64,000 nucleotides of DNA. Source: Dorea sp. GTDB taxonomy: Bacteria; Bacillota; Clostridia; Lachnospirales; Lachnospiraceae. The stretch spans positions 1-64,000 of the forward strand of contig JAEDLC010000002.1 of the NCBI GenBank assembly GCA_016295505.1, read 5' to 3'. Shown here in pieces: positions 10,200 through 19,212 of the stretch. A model generated the notes under the pieces. It ran no database searches, was not told the DNA's origin, and was given only the letters and a program-made list of their open reading frames with translations. Within the stretch, counting starts at the first letter, position 1, and each line of letters begins with the position of its first letter. Both the position numbers and the translations under genes were made by a program.

Positions 10200-10784
10200 T
10201 TATGCCTCCTTAGGCTTTACTTTCCTGTTATATTGATTCATGGCAGCCTCTGTCTCCCCATTCAGGAGCATGGACACCGCATCTGCTGCCTTCTGGTATC
10301 CTTCCTTCATCTGCTCTTTTTCTTCTTTTGAAAAATGTCCGAGCACATAATCTGCGAGATCATATTTTCTGGGTTTTTCTCCGACACCGACCTTGATTCT
10401 CAAAAATACATCCGTTCCCAGTTCCGAAAGAATGCTCTTGATTCCGTTATGCCCTCCTGCACTGCCTTTTTTCCGGATGCGAAGCTGCCCTACGCCCAGA
10501 CTGACGTCATCGTAAATGACGATCAGTTCACTCTCTTCATCCACTTTGTAATAATCCACCAGTGATCTAATACTCTCTCCGCTCAGATTCATATATGTCT
10601 GCGGCTTGACAAGAATCACCTTATGACCTTCGATCATACCCTTTCCGATCAACGCACGGCTTTTCCTGGTATCCACAGATATATTATATCGTTCAGCCAG
10701 TGTATCTATGACATCAAATCCCACATTATGTCTCGTTCCCTCGTATTGTAACGTTGGATTCCCAAGTCCTGCAATAATAAACAT
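10200..10784 (-). CDS. pth: Peptidyl-tRNA hydrolase
   Basis: About 194 residues. It recycles peptidyl-tRNAs by cleaving the ester bond. The sequence shows the family signature FIIAGLGNP, the catalytic histidine in EGTRHNVGFDV (near residue 20), VKPQTYMNLSG, YDDVSLGVGQLRIR and GSAGGHNGIKSI. Start taken at the ATG at 10784 rather than the GTG three codons earlier, because the GGAGAG ribosome site would touch that GTG. It is directly followed by mfd. Confidence 0.96.
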   Translation of the reverse strand: MFIIAGLGNPTLQYEGTRHNVGFDVIDTLAERYNISVDTRKSRALIGKGMIEGHKVILVKPQTYMNLSGESIRSLVDYYKVDEESELIVIYDDVSLGVGQLRIRKKGSAGGHNGIKSILSELGTDVFLRIKVGVGEKPRKYDLADYVLGHFSKEEKEQMKEGYQKAADAVSMLLNGETEAAMNQYNRKVKPKEA

Positions 10785-10962
10785 ATCTCTCACTCTCCGT
10801 TTCTTTCCTTTACCATTCTACAAGAAGCATGCCGATTTGTCACGCAAAATAATCCGGCGGCATTCCCTGCCGGAGTTTTCCTTCCCGCATGCATAATCTG
10901 CACTTTATTTTCATACATTATATAGAACAAAACTATCTTGGAAAGTACAGGAGGTCTCTGCT

Positions 10963-11397
10963 ATGAGTTCCAGAACAAAAATCGTCGTGCTGCATATGAA
11001 AGAAATCATCTACACAGTAGTCTTTGCAATTCTTGCAATTCTATTGATCCTGCTTTTGATATTTATGTTTTCGCCCGGAAAAAAATCAGCCGTCGATACA
11101 GAAGCCAGATACACACCGGGTGTTTATACTTCCACGCTCACACTGAACAACACAGCTCTTGAGGTGGAAGTTACTGTAGACGAATCTCACATCAATTCCA
11201 TACGGTTCGCCAACCTGGATGATACCATTACAACCATGTATCCGCTGATACAGCCGACCATTGAGGATCTTGCCGAACAGATCTATCAGACACAGTCCCT
11301 GGAAAATATCCAATATGACGAAGAGACTCCCTATACCTCCCAGATCATTGTAAATGCCATACAGGAAGCATTGAAAAAAGCCGAAACTACCAGGTAG
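10963..11397 (+). CDS. Membrane-anchored FMN_bind-like domain protein, flavin motif absent
   Basis: 144 residues with one transmembrane helix at about 14-36 (IIYTVVFAILAILLILLLIF), then an extracytoplasmic domain. From YTPGVYTSTLTLNN onward, the pattern (G-Y/V-Y, EVEVTVDESHINSIRF, QTQSLENI, YTSQIIVNAIQEALKKA) follows the FMN_bind fold used by RnfG/NqrC-type proteins. The normal flavinylation motif SGAT-x-TS is replaced by EETPYTS, so covalent FMN is not expected. It is a single plus-strand gene with an AGGAGG site, convergent with the acidic small protein gene. Function unknown; the fold assignment is inference. Confidence 0.6.
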   Translation: MSSRTKIVVLHMKEIIYTVVFAILAILLILLLIFMFSPGKKSAVDTEARYTPGVYTSTLTLNNTALEVEVTVDESHINSIRFANLDDTITTMYPLIQPTIEDLAEQIYQTQSLENIQYDEETPYTSQIIVNAIQEALKKAETTR

Positions 11398-11418
11398 TTA
11401 CGGCTTTTCTTCTGTTTT
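11376..11418. terminator. Bidirectional terminator overlapping the FMN_bind-like stop codon
   Basis: A long stem pairs AAAGCCG-AAACTACC (11377-11391) with GGTAGTT-ACGGCTTT (11393-11407). The TAG stop codon is inside the hairpin. T-rich tracts lie on both strands. Confidence 0.75.
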
Positions 11419-11424
11419 GTTACA

Positions 11425-11688
11425 CTATCCTTCCACAATCAGATACCTTCCGTCAGGAAGCGCAAACACTTCTGCAGCCTCTTCCATCTCTTCTGCAGAC
11501 ATTCCTTCCACGTCCATTCCCTCTTCTTCCAGGAATTCTCTGACTTCACTGATACTGTCAACAACAACGGCCATACAGTCTTCCAGAAATGCTTCCGCCT
11601 CTTCCAACGTTCCCGCCACAGGTTCATCAAAAAGCTGTCCCTGATTTTTAAGAAACGTTTTCAGACATTCCTCATCATACTCATACAT
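11425..11688 (-). CDS. Small acidic protein of unknown function
   Basis: About 87 residues, rich in Glu and Asp, with no membrane segment or cysteine pair. Start set at the ATG at 11688 (MYEYDEECLKTFL), preceded by AGGGAGGCAAG; the longer frame would run into the upstream HAD gene. The middle (EEAEAFLEDCMAVVVDSISEVREFLEEEGMD and a following acidic helix) looks helical. It ends with a short strand, ALPDGRYLIVEG. I do not recognise a family. Position and spacing suggest co-transcription with the upstream phosphatase gene, 28 bp away. Confidence 0.6.
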   Translation of the reverse strand: MYEYDEECLKTFLKNQGQLFDEPVAGTLEEAEAFLEDCMAVVVDSISEVREFLEEEGMDVEGMSAEEMEEAAEVFALPDGRYLIVEG

Positions 11689-11716
11689 GATTCTCTTGCC
11701 TCCCTTTCGATAGATT

Positions 11717-12364
11717 TTAAACAAACTGCAAAAGTTCTTCCGGACGTCCGATCATCTCCTTCGCCCCTGCAGCTTCTAACGTTTCCCGATCACGAAATCC
11801 CCACAATACCCCGATCGTCTTTACCCGGGCATTTCGCCCTGTCTTAATATCTACCTCGGAATCTCCTACATACAGGCACTCTCCCTTTTCAACATGCATC
11901 TGATCCAGAAGACAGAAGATACCATCCGGCTCCGGCTTTCTGGCAATGCCTTCTTTCTGTCCCTGTGCATAATCAAAGGTATCCTCTCCGAATACTTCTT
12001 TTACTACTTTTACGGTCTGCCGATCCGGTTTATTTGATAATACCGCCAGTTTCACACCTCTCTCCTTCAGTGCAGCCAACATCTGACAGACGCCTTCATA
12101 AGGTGTTACATGATATGTACAATTTGCATCAAATATGCGTCCATATATCTCCATACCTTCATCCAGACGCAGCCCCTGCGGATCTCCTGACACACGAAGC
12201 GCCTGGTTGATCAGGTATCTGGCTCCGTTTCCCACAAAGCTTCTGCACTGCTCCCGGGTGATCTCCGTAAGTCCCATCTCACGAAGCGTTGCATTCACAG
12301 AATAATGCATAGAATCCAATGTATCAGTTAATGTTCCATCGAGATCAAATATACAAGCTTTCAT
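11717..12364 (-). CDS. HAD-superfamily hydrolase, phosphoglycolate phosphatase-like
   Basis: About 215 residues. HAD motif I is at the very N-terminus (IFDLDGTLTDT), with a helical cap domain at about 15-80, motif II in LAVLSNKP, a conserved lysine in GIARKPEPDGI, and motif IV in CLYVGDSEVDIKTGRNA. This is the Gph/PgpB-type subfamily that dephosphorylates small phospho-metabolites; the substrate cannot be read from sequence. Start at the ATG at 12364, preceded by AGGAGG; the 24 upstream codons of the longer frame do not resemble the family. Confidence 0.9.
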   Translation of the reverse strand: MKACIFDLDGTLTDTLDSMHYSVNATLREMGLTEITREQCRSFVGNGARYLINQALRVSGDPQGLRLDEGMEIYGRIFDANCTYHVTPYEGVCQMLAALKERGVKLAVLSNKPDRQTVKVVKEVFGEDTFDYAQGQKEGIARKPEPDGIFCLLDQMHVEKGECLYVGDSEVDIKTGRNARVKTIGVLWGFRDRETLEAAGAKEMIGRPEELLQFV

Positions 12365-12526
12365 AACACACAATCCTCCTGCACATATCATAGTATGCGG
12401 CAGATAAAATTGCAAGTATAAATACACCTGTTCCAAAGCGCATTTTCCTGTAATAAAAGAATTCCGAAGTCATGCCCCGATAAAACATTTTTCTGCACAA
12501 CCCCGGAATCCAGATATCAACCATTG

Positions 12527-13306
12527 CTATGATACCAGATACTGCCGCATCGTTTTTAATGCATTTTTTTCAAGCCTGCTTACCTGCGCCTGCGATATAT
12601 GAATCTCATCGGCCACTTCCATCTGGGTCTTTCCTTCAAAAAAACGAAGGGTAATGATATACCTTTCTCTCTCTCCAAGATGATCCATCGCTGCCTGAAG
12701 TGACAGATCTTCCACCCATTTCTCCTCTTTATTTTTATGATCACTCAGCTGATCCATCACATAGAGTGCATCACCACCATCATTATATACCGGCTCCTGA
12801 AGGCTCATCGGTACCTGTATGGCATCCAGGGCAAATACAATATCTTCCTTTGAGATTCCAATCTCTTCTGCAATCTCCTGAACAGTCGGTTCCCGCAGGT
12901 TCCTGCGAATATAATTCTCCTTTGCATAGATTGCTTTATATGCAGTATCTCTTAAAGATCTGCTGACGCGAATCGAATTATTATCCCTCATGTATCTGCG
13001 GATCTCCCCGATAATCATGGGTACAGCATACGTAGAAAATTTTACGTCCAGCTCCGTGTTAAAATTATTGATTGCCTTGATCAGACCGATACATCCGATC
13101 TGGAACAGATCATCCGGGTTCTCATTATTGCCGCCGAACCTTTTGATCACGCTCAGGACCAATCGGAGATTTCCCTTGATATACTCTTCCTTCGCCTTCT
13201 GATCTCCTTTCTTTATACGCGCAAACAAAGCTTCCTTCTCCTCTTCTTTCAGGATTGGAAGCTTTGCCGTATTTACACCACATATTTCAACTTTTCCCTG
13301 TGCCAT
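12527..13306 (-). CDS. sigG: RNA polymerase sporulation sigma factor SigG
   Basis: 259 residues. SigG directs late forespore transcription. The N-terminal signature KVEICGVNTAKLPILK is diagnostic for SigG. Region 2 follows (LRLVLSVIKRFGGNNENPDDLFQIGCIGL, then VKFSTYAVPMIIGEIRR), region 3 (RVSRSLRDTAYKAIYA) and the region 4 helix-turn-helix (QMEVADEIHISQAQVSRLE). Start at an ATG preceded by AGGAGGG. In Bacillus, sigG directly follows spoIIGA-sigE; here a beta-CASP nuclease gene lies between. I found no convincing forespore promoter in the 122 bp upstream. Confidence 0.96.
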   Translation of the reverse strand: MAQGKVEICGVNTAKLPILKEEEKEALFARIKKGDQKAKEEYIKGNLRLVLSVIKRFGGNNENPDDLFQIGCIGLIKAINNFNTELDVKFSTYAVPMIIGEIRRYMRDNNSIRVSRSLRDTAYKAIYAKENYIRRNLREPTVQEIAEEIGISKEDIVFALDAIQVPMSLQEPVYNDGGDALYVMDQLSDHKNKEEKWVEDLSLQAAMDHLGERERYIITLRFFEGKTQMEVADEIHISQAQVSRLEKNALKTMRQYLVS

Positions 13307-13428
13307 AATTCAAACCCTCCTGCTAGATGAATAATAAATCTAGTAAAATGATTCTCCATATGGCTTTTTGTTATTCTGTCAGACAGGAAAATAAAAAAAG
13401 TTTTACTCCTTGACAAATTCTGTTCGCA

Positions 13429-15039
13429 TTAACTGCGATCCCATTTATCCGCCAGATTCTGAATCTGAGTCTCGAATTTTGCCATATCCTTATTGGAAAG
13501 GCCTTCGTTCTTATAGACCACATCCAGCAAACGTTTTGCTGCCGCAACCAGACGGTTAAATGCACTCGCGGCTCTCGCTCTTGTAGGTTTCTCCGCTGCC
13601 TTTTTCGGAGCCCTGATTCCCTCGCTTATGACCTCATTTGTCTCAAGATCAATACATCCTCCGGAATATGGAGCAAATGTCCTGCATCCATACTTTTCAT
13701 GTACCAGTCCTGCGAAATGATCTGTAACCGTGTCTTCTCCATGTACAACAATGACTCTCTGCGGTACCGTCTCGAATCCTCCGAGCCAGTTCAGAAGTCC
13801 ATTCATATCCGCATGACCACTGATGCCTTTTAACACTTCAATCTGCGCATTTACCGTAATATTCTCTCCAAAAAGCTTGACACTTTCCGCACCTTCGATG
13901 AGTTTTCGTCCAAGCGTTCCCACCGCCTGATACCCTACGAAGCAGATCGTACATTCTTTTCTCCACAGATTATGTTTCAGGTGATGGCGGATACGTCCCG
14001 CCTCACACATTCCCGATGCGGACAAGATCACCTTCGGTCTCTCATTGAAATTGATCATCTTGGATTCTTCACTGGTAATCGTTGTCTTAAGCCCCTGGAA
14101 CAAAAGCGGATTGATTCCCTGCTCCACCAGTGCCATAGCCTCTTCATCAAAACAGGATTTTACGTTTTTATTAAATACATTCGTGGCTTCAATCGCAAGC
14201 GGACTGTCCACATATACTTCAAATCCCGGATACTCCGGAATCAGATTCTTCTCCTTAATCTCCCGGATAAAATACAGAATCTCCTGTGTACGTCCTACTG
14301 CAAAGGAAGGGATCACAACATTGCCTCCTCTGGCGAACGTTTCCCGAAGGATTCTCGTAAATTCTCCCACATAATCCGGTATGTCTTCTCCGTGTGTCCG
14401 GTCTCCGTATGTAGACTCGATCACCACATAATCAGCTTCTTTTACCGGCTGCGGATCCCGTATGATCGGTTGATTCGTGTTACCGACATCTCCGGAAAAG
14501 ACAATCTTTTTCGTTACATTCTCTTCCGTCACCCATATTTCGATACTGGAAGATCCCAGAAGATGCCCCATATCATTGAAACGAACTTCAATCCCTTCTG
14601 TCAGAACGATCTTCTGGTTGTAATCGATCGGAGCCAGCAGTTTGATTGCCGCATCCGCATCTGCAACCGTGTAGAGAGGCTCATATTCCGGTTCCCCGCT
14701 TCTTTTTGCCTTCCGGTTCCGCCACTCCGCTTCAAATTCCTGAATGTGGGCACTGTCTCGCAACATGATATTGCAGAGATCGGACGTTGCAAACGTCGTT
14801 ACGATCTCTCCTTTAAATCCCTGCTTGCACAACAGCGGAATATTGCCGGAATGATCAATATGGGCATGAGTCAGAAGAATATAATCAATCTCACCCGCCT
14901 TCACCGGCAGCTCCTGATTCTCATACAGATCCGGTCCCTGTTCCATTCCACAATCAATCAGAATATTCTTACCGCAGGCTTCCAGCAAATGACAGCTTCC
15001 CGTCACCTCATGGGCTGCTCCAAAAAAGCCAAGTCTCAT
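13429..15039 (-). CDS. Metallo-beta-lactamase/beta-CASP ribonuclease-like protein
   Basis: 536 residues. The N-terminal metallo-beta-lactamase domain has the metal motif LTHAHIDHSGNIP (near residue 58) and SGDVGNTNQP. The inserted beta-CASP domain has VIESTYGDRTHG, FAVGRTQEIL and ASGMCEAGRIRHHL. The C-terminal part returns to the core with ISGHADMNGLL and VVHGE. This is the YSH1/CPSF-like family of RNA-processing nucleases rather than RNase J. A Lys/Ala-rich tail (about 455-536) is extra. It sits between sigE and sigG, and there is no sequence evidence that it acts in sporulation. Confidence 0.88.
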   Translation of the reverse strand: MRLGFFGAAHEVTGSCHLLEACGKNILIDCGMEQGPDLYENQELPVKAGEIDYILLTHAHIDHSGNIPLLCKQGFKGEIVTTFATSDLCNIMLRDSAHIQEFEAEWRNRKAKRSGEPEYEPLYTVADADAAIKLLAPIDYNQKIVLTEGIEVRFNDMGHLLGSSSIEIWVTEENVTKKIVFSGDVGNTNQPIIRDPQPVKEADYVVIESTYGDRTHGEDIPDYVGEFTRILRETFARGGNVVIPSFAVGRTQEILYFIREIKEKNLIPEYPGFEVYVDSPLAIEATNVFNKNVKSCFDEEAMALVEQGINPLLFQGLKTTITSEESKMINFNERPKVILSASGMCEAGRIRHHLKHNLWRKECTICFVGYQAVGTLGRKLIEGAESVKLFGENITVNAQIEVLKGISGHADMNGLLNWLGGFETVPQRVIVVHGEDTVTDHFAGLVHEKYGCRTFAPYSGGCIDLETNEVISEGIRAPKKAAEKPTRARAASAFNRLVAAAKRLLDVVYKNEGLSNKDMAKFETQIQNLADKWDRS

Positions 15040-15087
15040 ATACCCAACCCCTTTTTCTTTTATTGTAACACCTTTTCAGGGGACTGG

Positions 15088-15828
15088 CTATGAATATTTT
15101 ACCATCTCTCTTTTCAATCTCTGCATGATCTTTTTTTCCAGCCTGGATATGTATGACTGCGAGATTCCAAGCATATCAGCTACTTCTTTCTGTGTCTTTT
15201 CCTCCCCGTCCTGCGTGCCAAGACCAAATCTCATCTGAATGATCGTCCGTTCTCTTCCGGAAAGATGATTGACTGCCTTTAACAGAACCCTTCTTTCTGC
15301 CTCATGCTCCAGATCACGGTAGATGGTATCTTCATCCGTTCCCAGGATATCCGACAACAGCAGTTCATTCCCATCCCAGTCGACATTCAGCGGTTCATCA
15401 ATCGACACTTCCATCTTTGTTTTATTATTCCTTCGAAGATACATCAGAATCTCATTCTCAATACATCTGGAGGCATACGTTGCAAGCTTGATATTCTTCT
15501 CCGGATTAAACGTATTAATTGCTTTTATTAATCCAATCGTACCTATAGAAATCAAATCCTCCACACCAACACTGGTATTGTCAAACTTTTTCGCAATATA
15601 TACCACAAGCCTCAGATTATGTTCTATCAGAAGCTTTCTTGCTCCTTCACTCTCCCCTGTTCCAAGACTGCGGATTGCTTCCGCCTCCTCTTCCGCATCC
15701 AGAGGAGCCGGAAGTATATCCGACCCTCCGATATAATGTACATCTTTTCTGTCTGAGAATAACAGTGTCCGAATATCCGGAATCACTTTCAGTTTAAATT
15801 GATGTGGTACTGCTACCTTTATTACCAT
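15088..15828 (-). CDS. sigE: RNA polymerase sporulation sigma factor SigE (pro-form)
   Basis: 246 residues, mother-cell early sigma factor. The first about 30 residues form a pro-sequence ending before DVHYIGGSD, the usual cleavage neighbourhood for SpoIIGA. Region 2 ([48 protein letters not shown]) and region 4 ([21 protein letters not shown]) are almost identical to Bacillus SigE. Its ATG overlaps the end of spoIIGA by 35 bp, with AGGAG inside spoIIGA, so protease and substrate are translationally coupled. Confidence 0.97.
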   Translation of the reverse strand: MVIKVAVPHQFKLKVIPDIRTLLFSDRKDVHYIGGSDILPAPLDAEEEAEAIRSLGTGESEGARKLLIEHNLRLVVYIAKKFDNTSVGVEDLISIGTIGLIKAINTFNPEKNIKLATYASRCIENEILMYLRRNNKTKMEVSIDEPLNVDWDGNELLLSDILGTDEDTIYRDLEHEAERRVLLKAVNHLSGRERTIIQMRFGLGTQDGEEKTQKEVADMLGISQSYISRLEKKIMQRLKREMVKYS

Positions 15829-16624
15829 AATTTACTCCTCCTATCAAAACATCAGGATTCAGAATCATCTGAAACTCTTCTCCCGTCAGGCCATTTTCGC
15901 ACACAGCCGTCATCGGCCCGAGGATCTCTTTCTTTTCTCCCGTACATATGACTGTCATCTTATCCAGGGTAACCATCGGCATAACTCCCTGTGTTTTCCC
16001 AATCGAATGATATGGAATATAGCGTAGCGTTTCCGGCAACAGATTGCCCAATAATCGCCTTGCCGTCTTTTTGTCCAATATGCTGACCGCGTTTCCGGTC
16101 ACCGGATCTGTCAGACTGTTTCCCGTATCGATCAGTGCTTCCACTGTACAGCTTTTCCCCTCATAATACAGAATCACTTTACATCTGCTGTTTGTTCTCT
16201 GCCCCAGTCTGAGAATCACTTCCCAGATTCCCGACACTGTGTAATAGCCTGCAACCGCCAGCAAAAAGAACAGGCTGCCGGTCCGGACATATTGTTGAAA
16301 GAACTGCAATATCCCGCCAGTCAGAAATCCACTTATGTAAAGTATGATCCATCCCTGAAAGAGCTTTCTTCCCCACGGAATTCCAAGTCCCGTTTTTATC
16401 ATTGCAATACTTACCGGGCCATGAAAAAGCACCAGCTTTACATATGGCTCCGGAATCGGAAGTATAATCACAAGGCAAGTGAGTGCGGCTCCTGTCAATG
16501 CTCCTGCGTAGATACGTAGATACGCAGCATGGCACCCCAATATCTTTCTGGTGATCATTAACAGAATCGCATCCATCATGAAATTCACCGCAAAAAACAC
16601 ATCTATATACAATTCATAGTACAC
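15794..16624 (-). CDS. spoIIGA: Sporulation sigma-E processing peptidase SpoIIGA
   Basis: About 276 residues. This membrane aspartic protease cleaves pro-SigE at the asymmetric septum. Five hydrophobic helices fill the first about 150 residues ([16 protein letters not shown] and following). The cytoplasmic protease domain carries the active-site motif [15 protein letters not shown] at 16624 preceded by AGAAGG fits the family N-terminus (short lead, then [10 protein letters not shown]). A TTG at 16672 would add 16 unlikely residues. Transcription probably starts at the Spo0A-type promoter just upstream. Confidence 0.93.
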   Translation of the reverse strand: MYYELYIDVFFAVNFMMDAILLMITRKILGCHAAYLRIYAGALTGAALTCLVIILPIPEPYVKLVLFHGPVSIAMIKTGLGIPWGRKLFQGWIILYISGFLTGGILQFFQQYVRTGSLFFLLAVAGYYTVSGIWEVILRLGQRTNSRCKVILYYEGKSCTVEALIDTGNSLTDPVTGNAVSILDKKTARRLLGNLLPETLRYIPYHSIGKTQGVMPMVTLDKMTVICTGEKKEILGPMTAVCENGLTGEEFQMILNPDVLIGGVNYGNKGSSTTSI

Positions 16625-16681
16625 ATCAGGCCTTCTTTCTCTCTGAGTACGCGAAATCGATTTGGTTCTCAAGCAAGATTA

Positions 16682-16746
16682 ATTATACGAGGAGGGGAAA
16701 AAAGATTTTGTCAGATGGTGGACGTCAATTTGATTTTCGTTCGACA
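16682..16746 (-). promoter_or_regulatory. spoIIG-type promoter with Spo0A boxes
   Basis: Minus-strand reading: a perfect Spo0A box TGTCGAA (16746-16740), then a weaker box TGACAAA (16113+600, i.e. 16713-16707) overlapping a -35-like CTGACA (16714-16709), then a perfect -10 TATAAT (16687-16682). The spacer is 21 bp, far from the usual 17. An over-long spacer with 0A boxes is the known design of the Bacillus spoIIG promoter. It lies about 60 bp before the spoIIGA start. Confidence 0.75.
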
Positions 16747-17007
16747 GTTCTCGGGAAACACAAGATATGGATGAAAAAGAAATGATTTTATGAATAAAAC
16801 ACGAAAAGAAACACAAGACTTTGTATGAAAAATTAGTAAAAAAAGAAAGAATTTTATGAAAAACGAAAGAAATATATGGGGAATCCTGTCAGAATTAAGC
16901 GATATGAAGATATGTGTAAATCATCAGAAGTGCCCAAGGGCACGTTCTGAGATTGTAAGCGGTCGCCAAGGTCTCAAGCAAGCTTGGACTTTGGCTCGTC
17001 GCTATCA
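16747..17007. other. Non-coding stretch between spoIIG promoter and ftsZ terminator
   Basis: No supported gene was found here. The left part is the A-rich tandem repeat. The right part (about 16929-17000) is more GC-rich and self-complementary: GTGCCC faces GGGCAC around a 2-base centre, and, on the minus strand, GCCAA-A-GTC pairs with GAC-C-TTGGC around a loop holding CAAGCTTG. It could be a small structured RNA or a decayed element. I do not recognise a known RNA family. Confidence 0.4.
16756..16874. repeat. Two imperfect tandem copies of an A-rich unit
   Basis: Two adjacent copies begin with AAACACAAGA (about 16757 and 16809) and share TATGAAAAA-type and ATTTTATGAA...ACGAAA blocks in the same order. 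The second copy is about 10 bp longer. The tract is upstream of the Spo0A boxes of spoIIG. Function unknown. Confidence 0.45.
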
Positions 17008-17038
17008 CAAAAACCCGGCACACAGATCGTGTACCGGG
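17008..17038 (-). terminator. ftsZ terminator
   Basis: Minus strand: CCCGG-TACAC pairs with GTGTG-CCGGG around GATCT, followed by TTTTTG. It lies 27 bp after the ftsZ stop codon. Confidence 0.85.
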
Positions 17039-17064
17039 ATTCATAACAAAATAGATATAAGATA

Positions 17065-18315
17065 TTATTTCTTGAAGAAATCCGGAATCTTAATAGACTG
17101 TTCTTTTACTTTGCTGGTTGGTGTTCTTGGAGTCTCCAGTGTTGGAGTTGTCCCACCTACCGGTCTTCTCACTGCCGGACCATTTGAGTTATCCTTCGCA
17201 GCTGCTCCAAAATCCATTCTTGGGGCGGTCTGTGGCTGTGCCTGATGTACCGGTCTTTCATAGCTCTGTGCATGTGCGCTTGCTGTATGCGCTGCCGCAT
17301 GCGGCATTGCTGATGTTCTTGCCGGGTTTTCCAGTCTGGATTTCAGCTTTGATGCACTGCCGCCAACATTGTGAAGACCTGTTGCGATTACTGTGATCGT
17401 TGCTTCATCTGCTCTGGAATCATCATACATTGCACCAAAGATAATATTTGCATCTTCTCCTGCAAGTTCCTGTACATATTCAGCCGCATCAGAAGCATCC
17501 ATCAGAGTAATGTCACCGGATACGTTAATAATTACATGAGATGCACCTGCAATCGTGGTTTCAAGAAGCGGGCTGGCAACTGCCTGTTTCACAGCTTCCA
17601 GTGCCTTATCATCGCCTCGTCCCTGTCCAATACCGATATGTGCAATTCCTTTATCTGTCATAACGGTCTGAACATCTGCAAAGTCAAGGTTGATCAGTGA
17701 AGGTACATTGATCAGGTCTGTAATACCCTGAATACCCTGCTGTAATACTTCATCTGCCTTTTTCAGCGCTTCCGGCATCGTTGTACGCCTGTCCACAACT
17801 TCAAGCAGCTTATCATTCGGAATAACAATCAGTGTATCAACACTCTCTTTTAATTTTTCAATTCCTGCGAGAGCATTATTCATACGTGTCTTAGATTCGA
17901 AACGGAAAGGCTTGGTAACAACACCAACCGTCAGTGCTCCCTGTTCCTTGGCAATGCGAGCTACCACAGGAGTCGCTCCTGTTCCTGTACCGCCGCCCAT
18001 ACCACAGGTAACGAATACCATATCGGCACCTTTCAGTGCTGCTGATATCTCCTCCGCACTTTCTTCTGCCGCTTTTTCTCCAATCTCCGGTCTTGCTCCG
18101 GCACCCAGTCCTTTTGTGATCTTGTCACCGATCTGCATAAGAGTCGGTGCTTTACACAGCTGAAGCGCCTGCTTATCTGTATTAATTGCAATAAATTCAA
18201 CACCGGCAATCTGTTCATCGATCATGCGGTTCACTGCGTTATTACCGCCTCCGCCGACTCCAACAACAATAATCTTTGCCGCTGCTTCTGACTCGTTTGT
18301 TTTAATTTCTAGCAA
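17065..18315 (-). CDS. ftsZ: Cell division protein FtsZ
   Basis: 416 residues, the tubulin-like GTPase that forms the division ring. Visible motifs: [12 protein letters not shown] near residue 20, the tubulin signature [10 protein letters not shown] near 107, and the T7 loop [11 protein letters not shown] near 208. A variable Ala/Gln/Pro-rich linker (about 330-395) leads to the C-terminal peptide [10 protein letters not shown], which binds FtsA/SepF-type partners. The start is a TTG at 18315 with AGGAGG eight bases before it. It is the last gene of the dcw cluster and ends at its own terminator before spoIIGA. Confidence 0.98.
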   Translation of the reverse strand: MLEIKTNESEAAAKIIVVGVGGGGNNAVNRMIDEQIAGVEFIAINTDKQALQLCKAPTLMQIGDKITKGLGAGARPEIGEKAAEESAEEISAALKGADMVFVTCGMGGGTGTGATPVVARIAKEQGALTVGVVTKPFRFESKTRMNNALAGIEKLKESVDTLIVIPNDKLLEVVDRRTTMPEALKKADEVLQQGIQGITDLINVPSLINLDFADVQTVMTDKGIAHIGIGQGRGDDKALEAVKQAVASPLLETTIAGASHVIINVSGDITLMDASDAAEYVQELAGEDANIIFGAMYDDSRADEATITVIATGLHNVGGSASKLKSRLENPARTSAMPHAAAHTASAHAQSYERPVHQAQPQTAPRMDFGAAAKDNSNGPAVRRPVGGTTPTLETPRTPTSKVKEQSIKIPDFFKK

Positions 18316-18452
18316 GGGTTTCTCCTCCTTTGTTATCCTTATTATATATTATACATCCCATAAATAAAGCAAGTGAGATGAACTCAGTTTGCTATATATA
18401 GTATATAATAAAGACTTTTGTATAAAATATCAATAGAATTTCTCCATTTTTC

Positions 18453-19193
18453 TTATTTTTCTTCTGAAATTTCCTCCGGACTTTCTTCCTTGTCAAATGT
18501 GATCGTTGAACCACTCTCCGAATAGTCCTCCAGATGCAGTGTTCCTGCCCTGTCTCCCAGCTTTTCCAGGATCGGTTTGATCTGAGCAACCTGCTCAGAT
18601 GACACGGAACTTCCGAGATTGACCCGCACTTTTCCGATTTCAAGAAAGATCTGATTTCCCTCACAGACAATCTTTACCTGACCCAGTTCATATTTTTTTA
18701 TTTCTTTTGATGTTTTCAGAATTTCTTCAAAAATACCGGCGTTTTCACACTCAAGCGTCTGGTAAAGCTTCACATTTTTCATCTCAAGTCCGGTAATAGA
18801 CGGAAGACCTTCTGTCAGGCTGCCCGACTCATCTACTACCAGCCCCGTCTTATCGAAATAAAAGTACCGGTCTCCGTCCTTTACATACCCCACGATTGGT
18901 TTTTCCTCCACCTTAATCTGAAGCGTCCACGGATTCTTCATACTCACTTTCATACTTTCCAGACAGGGAAGCTTTTCCCCATAGCCAAGCGCATACTTCG
19001 CAGTCACATAGATCGTATTAAATGATCCCTTATCCTTTTTGATCACGTCTGCAATTTCCTGATCCGTACAGTATTCATTCCCGCTGACCTTGATTCCCTG
19101 AAGATAAAAAAGAACCAGGATCCCGACTGCGAGGATCGCAACTGCAAGGATTATCACAACCAAAGCATATAAACGATGTGTTTTTTTCTTCAT
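18453..19193 (-). CDS. ftsQ: Cell division protein FtsQ/DivIB
   Basis: 246 residues, bitopic. One transmembrane helix at about 9-31, then a POTRA-type domain (IKVSGNEYCTDQEIADVIKK), then the FtsQ beta domain (NPWTLQIKVEEKPIVGYVKDG, then the DKTGLVVDE strand). It belongs to the septal FtsQLB complex that activates FtsW/FtsI. It lies between the ftsW-family gene and ftsZ, in the usual order. An acidic tail (SPEEISEEK) ends the protein. FtsA is not found between ftsQ and ftsZ, consistent with clostridial clusters. Confidence 0.9.
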   Translation of the reverse strand: MKKKTHRLYALVVIILAVAILAVGILVLFYLQGIKVSGNEYCTDQEIADVIKKDKGSFNTIYVTAKYALGYGEKLPCLESMKVSMKNPWTLQIKVEEKPIVGYVKDGDRYFYFDKTGLVVDESGSLTEGLPSITGLEMKNVKLYQTLECENAGIFEEILKTSKEIKKYELGQVKIVCEGNQIFLEIGKVRVNLGSSVSSEQVAQIKPILEKLGDRAGTLHLEDYSESGSTITFDKEESPEEISEEK

Positions 19194-19212
19194 TGTATCT
19201 ACTCCCTTTTTT

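Noticed and set aside
13307-13428. SigF-type promoter for sigG
   Set aside because: GAATA and CATTTTA occur, but not at consistent spacing; no convincing match.
13972-15093. Plus-strand open frame of 373 codons
   Set aside because: Runs opposite the beta-CASP nuclease gene and reads as basic, cysteine- and histidine-rich noise, typical of antisense frames.
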